A stretch of DNA of 64,000 nt from Crossaster papposus (lineage: Eukaryota > Echinodermata > Asteroidea > Velatida > Solasteridae), in assembly GCA_037893245.1 (NCBI GenBank), contig JBAIAA010000021.1:558001-622000 (forward strand). The letters are read 5' to 3'. Each line of letters opens with the position of its first letter. The first letter of the stretch is position 1. Positions 17,557-28,673 of this stretch are shown one piece after another. The notes beneath the pieces were generated by a model. That model saw only the letters and a program-made list of their open reading frames with translations. It searched no databases and was not told the DNA's origin. The translations under genes were made by a program, and so were the position numbers.

Positions 17557-18024
17557 AGCCACACCGTTTCCGCGAGATGAACCCCAAAAAAACCAGCTAT
17601 GTTAATTTTATTAGTTTGAGAATTCTGTTATGTTATTGACCACATTTCCCCAGATTGTGTAGGCCCTATATTCTCTTGTATTGCCAAGCTTACCAATTCT
17701 CTCTGTGTCATCCTACTGAACCCCTGTCATATTGTTATACCATTGATATCTGTGTCATTATAGGAATTTAACCTGTTGTTTAGTCATTGGTTTAAATCCT
17801 ATATACTGTCATCTTTGTTTGAATAAATCACTGTAATTACCTATTAGAGGAGGATCAACGAAAACCTAGCTCTCCGTGTGGATTCCCTTTCGAGCAGAGT
17901 CTGTTATTTAAATTAACACGAACCGCGGCGGGTATTTTCAACGATATATAAAACGTATCGAAATACCTGTGACATGTGTATGGACGTCCTTTCGTGAAAA
18001 CGTCCTTTCGACATGTTTAATATA

Positions 18025-18330
18025 TTTTTTCCGTTTTGTCCTTTGTTTGATTTTGACTTCTTTTTTTTGTAACTTTGTCTTTTTGTCGATTTGTCCTCAG
18101 TTTGTTTGATTGTTATTATTCGATTTGTCCTTTGTTCGATTGTTAACTTATTATGTATTTCTGTAATGTTGTCCTATTGCCGTTTTGTCCTTTGTTTGAT
18201 TTGGAGTTTGTATTTTTGTAAATTTGTCCTCTTGCAGCTTTGTCATTTGTTTGATTTGAATTTTGTCCTTCTGTAAATTTGTCCTCTAGCCATTTTGTTC
18301 TTTTGCTATTGTTTTGTCCTTTGTGAACAC
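18025..18330 (+). repeat. Degenerate ~55-bp minisatellite
   Basis: Five or six units of roughly CCNTTTTGTCCTTTGTTTGA followed by TTNNNNTTTGTATTTTTGTAA and TTTGTCCTNTTG. Strongly T-rich on this strand. Confidence 0.65.
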
Positions 18331-18362
18331 ATTTTTGATTTTTGCCCTTTTGGCCGCCCATA

Positions 18363-18824
18363 CTATAACATCAGTGGTTTGTGTGAGTGATCGCGGAATA
18401 AACAACACGAAGGTCTTGGAACCAAGACTAGGGTTGTGACGGAGTGGGTGATTGTGACTAATGAGGTCCTCTTAACTGCCATGATTCTCTCCGTCTTGTT
18501 CTTGATCGTTTCCCATAATTTCATAGTACCTGTTAGTATTTCGGCTAGATGTTGGTCATTGTATATGCATTGTTCAGTTTGTGTTTGTGCTTCGACTGTT
18601 TCGGTTTGAGTGCTGACTTCTTTAGAAGTTTTTGTGTGTTTTAATGGAGGCTGGGGTATAGTAGTTTGTCTACTGTTGGCTGTAGATTCATTTATATTAG
18701 TTCGCCAATCCTTATATATGTATTCCTTGCTTATTCTGGGTTGGACAGTAGGTGTTGGTTGGGTAGGCATGCCAACGGGGCGTATAGATAATACCAGTCT
18801 TGATTTATTTCGCTGCTTCGGCAT
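18363..18824 (-). CDS. Unrecognised ORF, possibly a LINE ORF1 fragment
   Basis: A 153-residue frame with a Thr/Gln/Pro-rich N-terminal half, a TQTETVEAQTQTE stretch and a helix-like part (AEILTGTMKLWETIKNKTER). This layout recalls gag-like ORF1 proteins of some LINEs, but no zinc knuckle or RNA-recognition motif is visible. The last ~20 codons run into the repeat at 18367-18430 and are probably not native. Confidence 0.25.
   Translation of the reverse strand: MPKQRNKSRLVLSIRPVGMPTQPTPTVQPRISKEYIYKDWRTNINESTANSRQTTIPQPPLKHTKTSKEVSTQTETVEAQTQTEQCIYNDQHLAEILTGTMKLWETIKNKTERIMAVKRTSLVTITHSVTTLVLVPRPSCCLFRDHSHKPLML
18367..18430. repeat. Copy of the right terminus of the 36278-37510 element
   Basis: About 64 bp (GTGGTTTGTGT, GTGATCGCG, AATAAACAACACGAAG, GGAACCAAGACTA) match 37439-37510. 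Both end in CCAAGACTA. Confidence 0.65.
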
Positions 18825-19328
18825 AGGATACGTGGTATGTAACTCTGAAACCTTGGATTTTTTTCATTCTTGATTGTGTTATATTATAGGCCTGGAGCTA
18901 TTGTATTTCCAACCGCAACCCTATACATGTAGAATTCCCCCTGATGTGCAAACAGATTTAAGACCGAGATAAGCCTCGCTAATACCCCAGTCACAATTAA
19001 AGCGGAGCCCGGGCGGCGTATGCGATTTCTAGGCATCGGCCGGCGTGTAGAGGTCGGCGAAAGATCGTGCGATATGGCGGTCACAGTCACAATTAAAAGT
19101 GCCCCGTACGCTGCCATGACGGGGCCCGGGGGTCCCCGACCGGCGATCGGCCGACTTTCCTGGAAATGGGGTCGAATTCTTGGCCCGTTTATCGGCCGGT
19201 GTCTGGCAGGCACTCGTCCGGTGCCCTGCTTATGTCCTTGCGATACCCCTGCGGTATCCGGCAGGGTGCCAACCAATTCTTACAGGTCGTACGGTGGCCG
19301 GACGGGCATCTGTAGTGTGCCTGTCGAG

Positions 19329-20273
19329 TGGCCAGCGATCAACGGCCGGCGGCAGAGGCTCTCCTCTGACCTTCTTTATGGCCCTGTCACACCAGAATAT
19401 TTTAGGCCAACGCGTGAGTAACGTGTTGTAATTTTGGCAACACGCTGGCAAACGCTGACCAACGCTAGGCCAGCGTTAGCAACATGCTGAGCGAGTTACT
19501 CACGCGCTTGGACATGCTGTCACACGCTGAGGAAAACATATTTGTTTCAACATACATACAATTTCCAGCGTTTGCCAGCGTGTGACTGCACACACTGGCG
19601 GAGCGTTGGAGGTTTGTTACTCACGCGTCGAACATGCTAGACGATCGTTATCAACCCGCGACTCACACGCTGGCCACACGCTGGTTATGGCCCTGTCACC
19701 CCCATAACGTTTGAGGCCAATGCATGAGTAGCGTGTTAAAAATAGTTGATACGCTGGCAATCGCTGAACTTTCACAGAAAAAGTCAAGTGGAACCGTGAT
19801 TTCAGCGTGTTCATACAGGTTGATAACGGGTTCATAGCGTATGCCAGTGCGTGAGTATCGTGCGAGGAACGCGCTCAGCGTGTGAGGAACGTATCACTGA
19901 TTTATAGTAAAAACACGACAGCGGGTCGCCAGCGTGTGAGTAGTGGGTTGGTAACGATCGTCTAGCGCGTTCGGCGCGTGAGTAACGACCATCCTGTGCG
20001 CCGCCAGCGTGTGCAGTCACACGCTGGCAAACGCTGGAAATTGTATGTATGTTGAAACAAATATGTTTTCCTCAGCGTGTGACAGCATGTCCAAGCGCGT
20101 GAGTAACTCGCTCAGCATGTTGCTAACGCTGGCCTAGCGTTGGTCAGCGTTTGCCAGCGTGTTGCCAAAATTACAACACGTTACTCACGCGTTGGCCTAA
20201 AATATTCTGGTGTGACAGGGCCATAAAGAAGGTCAGAGGAGAGCCTCTGCCGCCGGCCGTTGATCGCTGGCCA
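19329..20273. repeat. 273-bp inverted duplication (19329-19601 / 20001-20273)
   Basis: The two arms are nearly identical in opposite orientation and include the end of the 19379 element plus about 50 bp beyond it, so this is a rearrangement after insertion and not a terminal repeat. A direct partial copy follows at 20271-20557. Confidence 0.75.
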
Positions 20274-20856
20274 GCGTGTGAGTAGTGGGTTGGTAACGAT
20301 CGTCTAGCGCGTTCGACGCGTGAGTAACGACCTTTTTGCGCGCCGCCAGCGTGTGCAGTCACACGCTGGCAAACGCTGAAAATGTTAGGTATGTTGAAAA
20401 ATGTATTTTTGCCTCAGCGTGTGACAGCGTGTTCCAGCGTGTGGGTAACGCGCTTAGCGTGTTGCGAACGCTGGCCTAGCGTTGGTCAACGTTTACCCGC
20501 GTGTTACCGAAATTCCAACACGTTTGCCTAAAACGTTATGGTGTGACAGGGCCATTAGTGTAGTAGCGCGTCGGTTTTTTATACAACTATTCATGTGGTC
20601 GTTGCAGTACGCTGGTGCGCGTTGGAACGCGCTACTCACGCGCTGGGCAGTCGTTCATAAGTCGTCGAGCGCGTTACTAACGCGTTACTCACGCGCTGGC
20701 GAACGCTATGAACCCATTAACAACGCGTTATGGACACGCTGAAATCACGGTTCCACTTGACTTTTTCTGTGGAAGTTCAGCGTTTGCCAGCGTATCAACT
20801 TTTTTTTAACGCGCTACTCACGCGATGGCCTAAAACGTCCTGGTGTGACAGGGCCA
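19379..20856. mobile_element. Second-level Harbinger-like element nested in 18983-21440
   Basis: Begins TGGCCCTGTCACACCAG and ends CTGGTGTGACAGGGCCA. TTA flanks both sides (19376-19378, 20857-20859). Subterminal regions match (TTTTAGGCCA, CGCGTGAGTA). Filled with variants of CAGCGTGTGAGTAAC and GCTGGCAAACGCTG. Confidence 0.65.
19688..20554. mobile_element. Third-level Harbinger-like element nested in 19379-20856
   Basis: Ends TGGCCCTGTCAC / GTGTGACAGGGCCA with CATAACGTTT inside both. TTA on both sides (19685-19687, 20555-20557). Confidence 0.6.
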
Positions 20857-21440
20857 TTAAATAAGAAAATGCCGTTGATACCTCCACAACGCTTGCGGGC
20901 ACCTGCACAGCGCGTGCGGGTCGCCCGGTTGAGGGAGACGTTGGCGTTTGCACGCTACCGCTACAACCTGGTTCTTGTTGCATTGGTGCCGCAGAAGAAG
21001 ATGTGTGTAGATGTAGATGAGCCGCTTTTTTTACCCTGCGAGCCCCGGCAGATGCATGACCGATTTCAGGCTGGGCGCCGGCAGGGCGCCGTCCGGTCCC
21101 CGGCCGATTTCCGGCCAGGCGGGACCCGGCCGGCGTGTGGGCGGCGCCTGGCCGATATATTGATTGTCTGGGTTGTCCAAAATTTGGCTCGGCGCCCGCC
21201 CGACGTGTGCGATGCCCTGCCGGACATCGGCTAGGCATCGACAGATTTATTGGCGATCAGTTTGCGATGCGAAACGCCGCACCAGGTTTTAAGTCCGAGT
21301 TAAAAGTAACTCGATGCCCGCCCTATGCCAAAAAATGACCCGGCAGCCGCAAGGAGTCCCGTGGGGCCCCGGCCGAAAATGCCTAGAAATCCGCCGCAAA
21401 CTAATCGCAAACCCATCGCAAGCCAATTGTGACTGGGGTA

Positions 21441-22136
21441 TAAACAGTATGCGGACTCCCACACCGCTCGTCCGTGCATAAAACCCGATTGCAATTACTC
21501 TTATTAAAGTAATGGACGCTGAAACGATATAATTATCACATGCTTCGCGTGTGTGTGTGTTTTTTAATGCGCCATTTTTATTTCTGCATTCTTTACAAAA
21601 AAAACCGGATTTTGCCAGACTTTCCGTTTCACAATTGGACCATCCTTTGCAGAATTACGATAAGTTATTTATCAAATCACCCGGAGAAAACTGTGGATTT
21701 GTTTTATTAATGTTAAAAAATGAGAAAACTTCCTAAAGATCAAACTTTCAAAGGGTGTTGTGGATGATTTCTGTCTGTCCTTTACTGTACGATGGTGTAC
21801 GTAATCTTTACGTTGCAAAAAACATAGTTCATTTTCGTTCAAATCTCTAAATCCGACTCGGTGTAGTACTAGTCTTGCTTTGCGTACGCCGCTCGCTTTT
21901 TGCCAACAATGCGCATGTGCAGATCAGCTCTACACATCTCATAATGCTTTCTTTGCGGTCGCAAGGCCGTGTACGTAATGGCTGGTTGCAGTTATATCAA
22001 TCCTAACAAATTTATCGAGCGCGGCGTGAGAGTTGATTTGTTCGTTCGACCTCCTTCATTTGTATAGCTAAAAAGGTTATATATAGGTCTGGAGAAAAAT
22101 ATATATTACTGTAGGTCCATCGCAATAACAGCTATT
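21441..22136. other. No gene seen
   Basis: Mixed-composition sequence with no supported coding frame or repeat. Confidence 0.3.
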
Positions 22137-23220
22137 TTGCCGAGTTTTGCCAAGTTTTGCACCAGCGTATCGATCGAGAAAGAAAGACCTATTAGTAAAG
22201 GTGGGTTGGGAAATAAACATGGCACAATGGGGGAATGGCGACACACAAATAGCCATTATAGTCAAACGAGCGCGTTGTTTTTTTATCTAGGCGGCGTTGT
22301 TGTCGTCATGAACTGTACGGCGCGTTTTAGAGAAATCGATATTAAAACGTGCAATAACCGGAATGGGGCGGGCGAGGGATCGATCCGCCATTATTGTTGC
22401 TTGGTCGTTCGAGGTTGTTTTGCCACCCAAAAGAAAGAACTCCTTTAATCGATTCGAGGAGGAGAAAGATAACAAAAAAGCAACGTCACGTGGTCAGAAA
22501 AAAAAGGTCTTTTTGGTCGCCCGGAAACTATTCAAGGTCTAAAAAAATTAATGACGCGACAGAAAAGCTTTACAGGGAGCTTATTGCCAACTCTGACACT
22601 AACTTGAGCATGTGATTGGAAACCGAACGATGTATTGCTTATCCCTGATGACAGTGCTGAACCCATCAATTCCAATACGAATAAATGTCTACACACCCAA
22701 GAAAGTTAGGGTTATAAACACAACGGTAATTTCTTCAAAGTTCAAATCTGCGATGGCCCTGTTGCCAAATATTTCCCCATCTGCCCAACTTGGGGCAATA
22801 CAAAATGGAAACAATATCACGAAAAGCATTTTAAACATCATCGCTCAAGCTTTACTTCTGTACTCGAAGCTGTGCCACGCAAAATTACCTCTCAATCTCA
22901 TTATATTCAATATCGTTGACAGTTCGTGTTGTCATTTTTAAAGCTATAATAATAATGTAAAAACTTCTCCTTATAGACGACTGTATCTCTGGCATTCTCA
23001 TTTCTGTTTTGAGAATGGAATCAACGAGGGTGAAATTGATTTGAATGCATAATATGCAATTCCACGATTGTTCATGACTTTATTTGGCGTTGTATGGCGA
23101 CAATTAATTAAAACGAATTAAGAGTGCACATTAGCGCTTAACGTTTATCCAGAATCTCACAGACCGATGAGGTTATCAGCTTACGATAAAACATCAGCCA
23201 ATCAAAGGCTACGATTAGTA
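22137..23220 (+). repeat. Long dispersed repeat, copy 1
   Basis: Shares long blocks with the reverse complement of about 51800-53490: AATAAACATGGCACAATGGG, GGCGGGCGAGGGATCGATCC, AAAGCAACGTCACGTGGTCA, the GTTGACAGTTCGTGTTGTCA block and AGCCAATCAAAGGCTAC. No clear protein is encoded, and the ends show no obvious terminal repeats. Confidence 0.65.
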
Positions 23221-23599
23221 ACTGCGGGAATACTGACCAATTACTAGCCACTGACGTGCGGAATAACGTACTCACTTAGATAACCAATCAGAGAGAACGA
23301 GAGATACACGTTGTCTGCCTCAACCCATTCCTTGCTGTAAACTATACCAAGTCCAATCATCGCCAGGCCTCTGTATCACAGGAGCATCCTAGCATTTTGT
23401 ATAGAGAGGACAGTAGCCGAAAGCAGTATGGCTTGGCTTTTAGTCGTTGAACAACCATTGTGGATAGTTTAATCAGACACGACAAATCGCTAGATTATTT
23501 TGCCCGATTTCAACTATATGTGGCGCACATTATACAAAAACAAATAAAACAAACTGAGATCGACGTTAAGTCATCTGATTTTAGCGAATCCTTTAAGTA

Positions 23600-24646
23600 A
23601 TGGAAGCAATGGCGAAACTGACCTTTACTGGGTTGCAACTATTTCACATAATATTCATCATATGTCGGGGAGCTACTTCGTCTGTCTCTGGATGTGAAAC
23701 TTCTTATGCAGGGAAACATGCGTTTTATGCCGCAGAAAACCGCGCCCTAAATGAGTTTGCGTTTGCAACCAAAATTGTACGATCTCGTGTCATCTGCGGA
23801 CGTGAATGCAGCATGAGTCAACATTGCAAATCTTTTAACTTTAATGACTGCAGTAAAATGTGCGAGTTGAACCTTGCCATAAGACGGCAGCATCTCGACT
23901 ACTTCAATGTAACACAAGGGAGCGTGTACTTTGATGCAGATGAGGACACACCTCGCTACTCACTGGCTGATAGTTCCTTGAATCGCTACAGAAGTTGCAA
24001 GATGCTCTTGGATGCTGGTTATCGTTCAAGCGGTATGTACACAATCTACCCAGAGGGATTCTGCAATGGCGGTGTTCGTGTCTACTGTGACATGAAAACT
24101 GACGGCGGGGGATGGATCGTGTTTCAGAGGCGACAAGATGGCAGCGTGGACTTCTACCGTAACTGGGCTGACTACCAGTCTGGCTTTGGAAATCTGTCCG
24201 GTGAGTTCTGGTTGGGAAATGACAACTTGGTGACTCTGACGTCTGATGATTCACGTGGATCATGGGAGCTACGAGTTGACTTAGAGGACTGGAACAATAA
24301 CACGGCATGGGCAAAGTACTCAGATTTTCACATATCCCCGGGTGAGTACAGTCTGAATTATGACCAATACGATGCCAACAGCACTGCCGGTGACTCTCTT
24401 AGGCCTCACAGAGGGATTCCCTTTACAACAAAGGATCGTGAGAATGATAATAAACCAGAAAGTAATTGCGCACAATTGTACCCAGGAGCCTGGTGGTTTA
24501 ATTGGTGTTTGTTGTCTCACTTGAATGGTGGATATTACCCAGATGAGAATGCCGGTGATAATAAGGGCGTACAATGGCGTACATGGAAGTCGCGTAAATA
24601 TTCTATGAAAGCATGTAGCATGAAAATGCGTGAAATAGGACCTTGA
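23600..24646 (+). CDS. Secreted PAN/apple plus fibrinogen-like (FReD) lectin
   Basis: Single exon, 348 residues. The start is ATG 23600; an in-frame TAA at 23594-23596 excludes an earlier one. Residues 1 to about 29 form a hydrophobic signal peptide (LQLFHIIFIICRG). Residues about 32-112 look like a PAN/apple domain with paired cysteines (CETSYAGKHAFYA, VICGRECSMSQHCKSFNFND, CELN). From about residue 132 a fibrinogen C-terminal domain follows: YRSCKMLLDAGYRSSGMYTI, GGWIVFQRRQDGSVDFYRNW, GEFWLGND, WELRVDLEDW, a calcium-site region (DRENDNKPESNCA) and GAWWFNWCLLSHLNGGYYP, ending KACSMKMREIGP. Family members (ficolins, FREPs, intelectin-like proteins) are secreted and bind acetylated sugars or pathogens, so a role in innate recognition is likely but inferred. 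Absence of introns hints at retroposition or a locally expanded intronless family. Confidence 0.88.
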   Translation: MEAMAKLTFTGLQLFHIIFIICRGATSSVSGCETSYAGKHAFYAAENRALNEFAFATKIVRSRVICGRECSMSQHCKSFNFNDCSKMCELNLAIRRQHLDYFNVTQGSVYFDADEDTPRYSLADSSLNRYRSCKMLLDAGYRSSGMYTIYPEGFCNGGVRVYCDMKTDGGGWIVFQRRQDGSVDFYRNWADYQSGFGNLSGEFWLGNDNLVTLTSDDSRGSWELRVDLEDWNNNTAWAKYSDFHISPGEYSLNYDQYDANSTAGDSLRPHRGIPFTTKDRENDNKPESNCAQLYPGAWWFNWCLLSHLNGGYYPDENAGDNKGVQWRTWKSRKYSMKACSMKMREIGP

Positions 24647-24674
24647 ACGCCATATCCTGTATATTGTATACTGC

Positions 24675-25477
24675 ATAGATTTTCACGGCCAAATTCAAAC
24701 AAAAAATCATTCAAATTAACACCAGGCTCATTTAATTTCGTTTAAAAACGAATGCTCCGTTGCATCAGCATTCAACAACAAATGAATTAATTTTATTTCA
24801 GCAGTTAGCATTCACTGGCCAAATAAGATCATTCAAATTCACGAGGTCGCCAATCATTCAATTTCATCAGTTGGCAAACATTATTTAAATGTTCACATTT
24901 AAATTCCTATTCACCTGTATAAAGGCAAATTCTGATACAGGAGAATACAGAATTAGACTAATTCGGCGTTATACCTTTAAGTAAAGCATCTTTGAACGAA
25001 AAGAAACGCGATTAGAAAGGAAACTGTAAAATGTAGAATCTACATGAAAAGAACAACCTTTTGTTTTAGTTAATTTTATAATGACCCCTGAGAGATTATA
25101 AGCTTTTGTTTCTTAAAAGCATTAGATATTGTTTTTATTTGACATGGTCCGAACATTAGCAGAAATAAAAAATAAAACATAAAGACCAGTGCAAACGATC
25201 ACAAGACAATAGCGAAAGAATTTGTTACAGGGTACAGGATTTAGCAAGGAAAACCTATAGTAGATTTTTAACTGAAGAATGGTGAAACTGTAGTCTTGAA
25301 TGCCTATTAATGAAATAGAACGACTAAAACGAACCCTGAATGAAAAGAACGAAATCCTGTGTACACAAACACTAAAAAGAAACCCTGGTTTTATTGAATT
25401 GAGGGGAAATGTGTGAATTTGAATGTGTGTTAATGAAATTGAAATAATTTGTGATGAACTTGGCCGGGAAAACCTAT
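24675..25477. mobile_element. MITE of the GGTTTTCCCGG family, next to the FReD gene
   Basis: Imperfect terminal repeats ATAGATTTTCACGGCCAA / TTGGCCGGGAAAACCTAT. It begins 29 bp after the FReD stop codon, so the gene's 3' UTR must run into it; AATAAA at 25164-25169 and 25171-25176 within it are possible polyadenylation signals. Interior AATTCAAATT-type words recur in the other copies. Confidence 0.55.
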
Positions 25478-26050
25478 ATCAATTTCAAATATTTGTTTTA
25501 GTTATAATTAATAGTCGGCGCTTGTAAATCATTGTACAACCAAGACTATCATCTTCACTTTTAATACGTTGCATTGTAGAATAAACATTGTGTCCGACAG
25601 TACCGTACCACTTCTAAACATTTTTCAGAAGCTAACTATTGCGCGTGTAATTATAAGCATAAATTATGAATTGCTAGATATTTTCGATCAATACCTTGTT
25701 AGTGTTTGAACGCGTTTAAAAGAAATAACAAGACGGTATTTAGAAAGGTGTTTCAATGTTAAAATTGGCCCACAAAAACAGTTTTAGGCTATTAAAAAAA
25801 AAATTGTTCAAATTCAAGAATTCTCACGTTCAATTCCGTCTAGACAAAAGAACCAACGAGGTTGATGATGGCAGTAATAGTCTGGTTCGTAGTGAATTCG
25901 CTTTATTGCATGTATTGTGTCGAGCGACAGAGGCGGAAACATGTCATTTGACACACACAGAATGGCGAAACACAAAAATTTACTTGCGACAATTTTCCGA
26001 TATTTTCGGGGCTTTTTTGGCTGAATTTTACAAAAGAGGTATTTATGAAT
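25478..26050. other. No gene supported
   Basis: A 100-residue frame at 25756-26058 is rich in Lys/Phe and has no recognisable motif. The rest is AT-rich and featureless. Confidence 0.3.
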
Positions 26051-26192
26051 GGGAATAAGTGTGTGTTCGGTCGGTATTAATCATTCTGTTTAATATACCT
26101 CTTGCAGTCTGGGTGCTGATAATTATCAGCACCCAGACTCCAAGCGGTATTAAACAGAGTGATTAAAACCTCTCGAACACACATTTATTCCC
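26051..26192. repeat. 142-bp near-perfect palindrome
   Basis: Arms of about 71 bp: GGGAATAAGTGTGTGTTCG pairs with CGAACACACATTTATTCCC. The centre is a perfect 32-bp palindrome at 26107-26138 built on GATAATTATC. No coding content; it has the form of a tiny foldback MITE or an extruding hairpin. Confidence 0.8.
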
Positions 26193-26969
26193 TTAATGTC
26201 AAAGTGTGGTCACTCTGTTTAAACATTGGATTTAGAATATATTTGTCATTGCAGAATATTCGTCATTACAGATCAAAAATTGGTAAATTTGAAGAAGAAA
26301 AAAAATGTTTTAAAATAGACGGGAAAACATATATAAAAAAATAACCTTGAAAGAAAAATGTTTTTTTTCTGGCTGTAAACTATTGTCAAATTATTGTCAA
26401 AATGCGTACGATACTAAATAAACGTGACTCGTTTTGGACTTGCAAGCTGAGCAGAACGTTAGATCATTGGACACGTGCAGCACTTAAGATTAATCCATGA
26501 ATTCAGCTCTGAAGACAAAAATAGTAACAATTATTTTACCGCACAATTTCTCTTATTTAAAATATTATCATATGAAAGAAATGCAACATTGTAGACGTGG
26601 CCTTTTGACGTATGTTTACAATATTCACAAATATTGAATTTACATTACCCCGACGCCAATCCCATCGTATGCATTCTTTCAGAAACATTCCAAAGAATAT
26701 GATGCCCTTGAATTAATTATTTTGTGCTGTTTTTAGCATTTGTGACCTGCAAAAACACGAAAAACAATCTTTGACTACTAATTCGTCGTCTTAGCAGTGA
26801 GTTGAAACTGTCACCCATTATTCGTTGATTTTATTGTCGCAACAACTCCTGGAACAGGTTGTTTTCTTTCTAATTTGGCGGGGGACGAATAATGTTTTTC
26901 ACAAATAAAGCCTAAAACCAGTGGCCGAACTAAAGCGAACGAGTAACCATTTGCGGATATCGAAACTTT

Positions 26970-27066
26970 TTACTACCGAATTATTAGGAAATATCTAACT
27001 TGTTTGAAAGTAAATAATGATAGTAGGCATCCAGCAAAATGATTGCGCTAGATATTCTATAATTGT
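26970..27066 (-). repeat. Dispersed repeat copy (also 46500-46600 and 62830-62940)
   Basis: The reverse complement carries AGATATCTAGCGCAATCATT-like, TTGCTGGATG and TTTACTTTCAAA blocks in the same order as the two other copies. Confidence 0.55.
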
Positions 27067-28133
27067 TCGCCAGATATTCGCCAGACGGCGATCGTGAAAA
27101 AAACCCACAAAAACAAATATGTAAATATTTAACTAATCTAAAAAGCATGAGAATTTGGGACTTGGTCAAAGAGGTGATCACGTAAAGAAAGAAGGAAGTA
27201 TTTTGGGGAGGGTTCTAGACAGAGATTTTGGATGTCACACGGAACTGAAATAAAGAATCTGGGAAAAAAGGTAAATAAAAAAAATTTCACACAGTTAGTT
27301 CGGCAATAGTAAAGTTTAAAGAGCAAAGTGTCCGTCTTTTTGTGTTTGGCTGTAGAAGAAAATGTAGTGGGATGATAGTATGTTTATAGAGACATTTGAT
27401 GACAAAAGAAATACTTAAGTAGATGAGTCTATTATAAAGAAGGGGAAGTTTAAGTTAAGATAAACGTTCTTCGTTATTATGTTAGGAGGCATGGCAACAT
27501 TCAGTTGTAAGTAAGGCACGATTTCTTAAAGCGCCATTGAATTGTCTCAATACATTAACAATTGTCTTTCTGATGATGTAACCAAACTAGTGGCCCATAT
27601 ATTCCATGATTGTAAAACTTTGGACAGATCTGTTAAACGATATTTACTATAAAATACAACCCAACAAAACCACTCATTTCTGATAATTCAAGCACTTACC
27701 AATGGTGTATACTACCTTTAATGTCAATGTATACACACGTTTTACGCGTCACATAAATGACATACAGTACCAATGCATGTGGTTTCTTACACGTCCACAA
27801 AGGGAGAACACTTTCAGGCTGAAACCTTCGATCGACTACACTGTGAAACAGCTCGAATACAAAGTGATTTGCATGTTTTCATAAAACACAAGTGACTTTT
27901 GTGCTTCCCGCGCAAAGACAATTTGTAGCAAGTTTTCTCCTGTGGGCTTCAAGCAGAGAAGACCAACATAAATTGGGTTTGAAATTCTCTCGATTTTCTA
28001 CTCCGAATGTAAACCACGTAAACCACGTGGGGGAGTAACCTTCATAAAGTAATGTTGTAATTTGTTTTATATTTTTGTATGTAAAATATTGTGTCATTTT
28101 TGCGACCGTGTATTTATTATCAAGTTGTACTAT
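27067..28133. other. No gene seen
   Basis: AT-rich intergenic sequence with short unsupported frames only. Confidence 0.3.
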
Positions 28134-28673
28134 AGGTTTTCCCGGTCAATTTCGGCAAACGAGCAGCCAATTTAACCACTGCGTCATACTATTTTGCGCG
28201 AAATCGAATGCTGCTGAAAATGGTCATTCGGTTTCGTATTAAGGCTAGGCAAATGTACTGTTGTGTCATTTGATTTAATAAAATAACTGTTAGTTTAACA
28301 ATTCCACAAAACAGCATTCAAATTCACAGGAACATTCTCAAGGCTTGTGTTCGGTCATTCATATTCAATATTGGGCAGGCATTTCCGTCATTTGTGCAAT
28401 ATATATTAGCACAAATGATTACCTCTTTACCAAATTTAAAATAATTTCAGCTAAAATCTCTATAGTCGAACTACCTTTGCTAAATTGAATAATTGTGCGT
28501 CATAAAACGACGATATGCTATATTGAACAAATTGCTGAAGAAATTTGAATGCCTCAGAAGTAAAATGAATTCCCTAATTCTGGAACACGGCAAAAATGGA
28601 GAGTCAATATTTTATTTCGAACGCACGAAAATTTAATCGGCTGCTCATTTGCCGAAATTGACCGGAAAAACCT
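28134..28673. mobile_element. MITE with 35-bp terminal repeats (GGTTTTCCCGG family)
   Basis: Ends AGGTTTTCCCGGTCAATTTC and its near-perfect complement GAAATTGACCGGAAAAACCT, continuing inward through GGCAAACGAGCAGCC (about 33 of 35 match). Interior AAAACAGCATTCAAATTCAC and ATTGGGCAGGCATTT recur at 47815-47895. No transposase. The target duplication is unclear. Confidence 0.75.

Larger units (their letters stand above)
18983..21440. mobile_element. Outer Harbinger-like non-autonomous element (2.46 kb)
   Basis: Ends are perfect 16-bp inverted repeats TACCCCAGTCACAATT / AATTGTGACTGGGGTA, with weaker similarity further in (GCGATTTCTAGGCAT). TAA lies on both sides (18980-18982, 21441-21443), a 3-bp TWA duplication typical of PIF/Harbinger. 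It is GC-rich and has no transposase frame. A direct internal copy of the end (CAGTCACAATTAAA) occurs near 19087. Confidence 0.7.

Noticed and set aside
16600..17935. Solo LTR ending near AATTAACA at 17920
   Set aside because: AATAAA and layout are suggestive, but no matching TG start or target duplication could be found.
20482..21238. Several 70-150-residue frames in the GC-rich nest
   Set aside because: They follow the CAGCGTGTGAGTAAC repeats on both strands and have no domain; no transposase motif.
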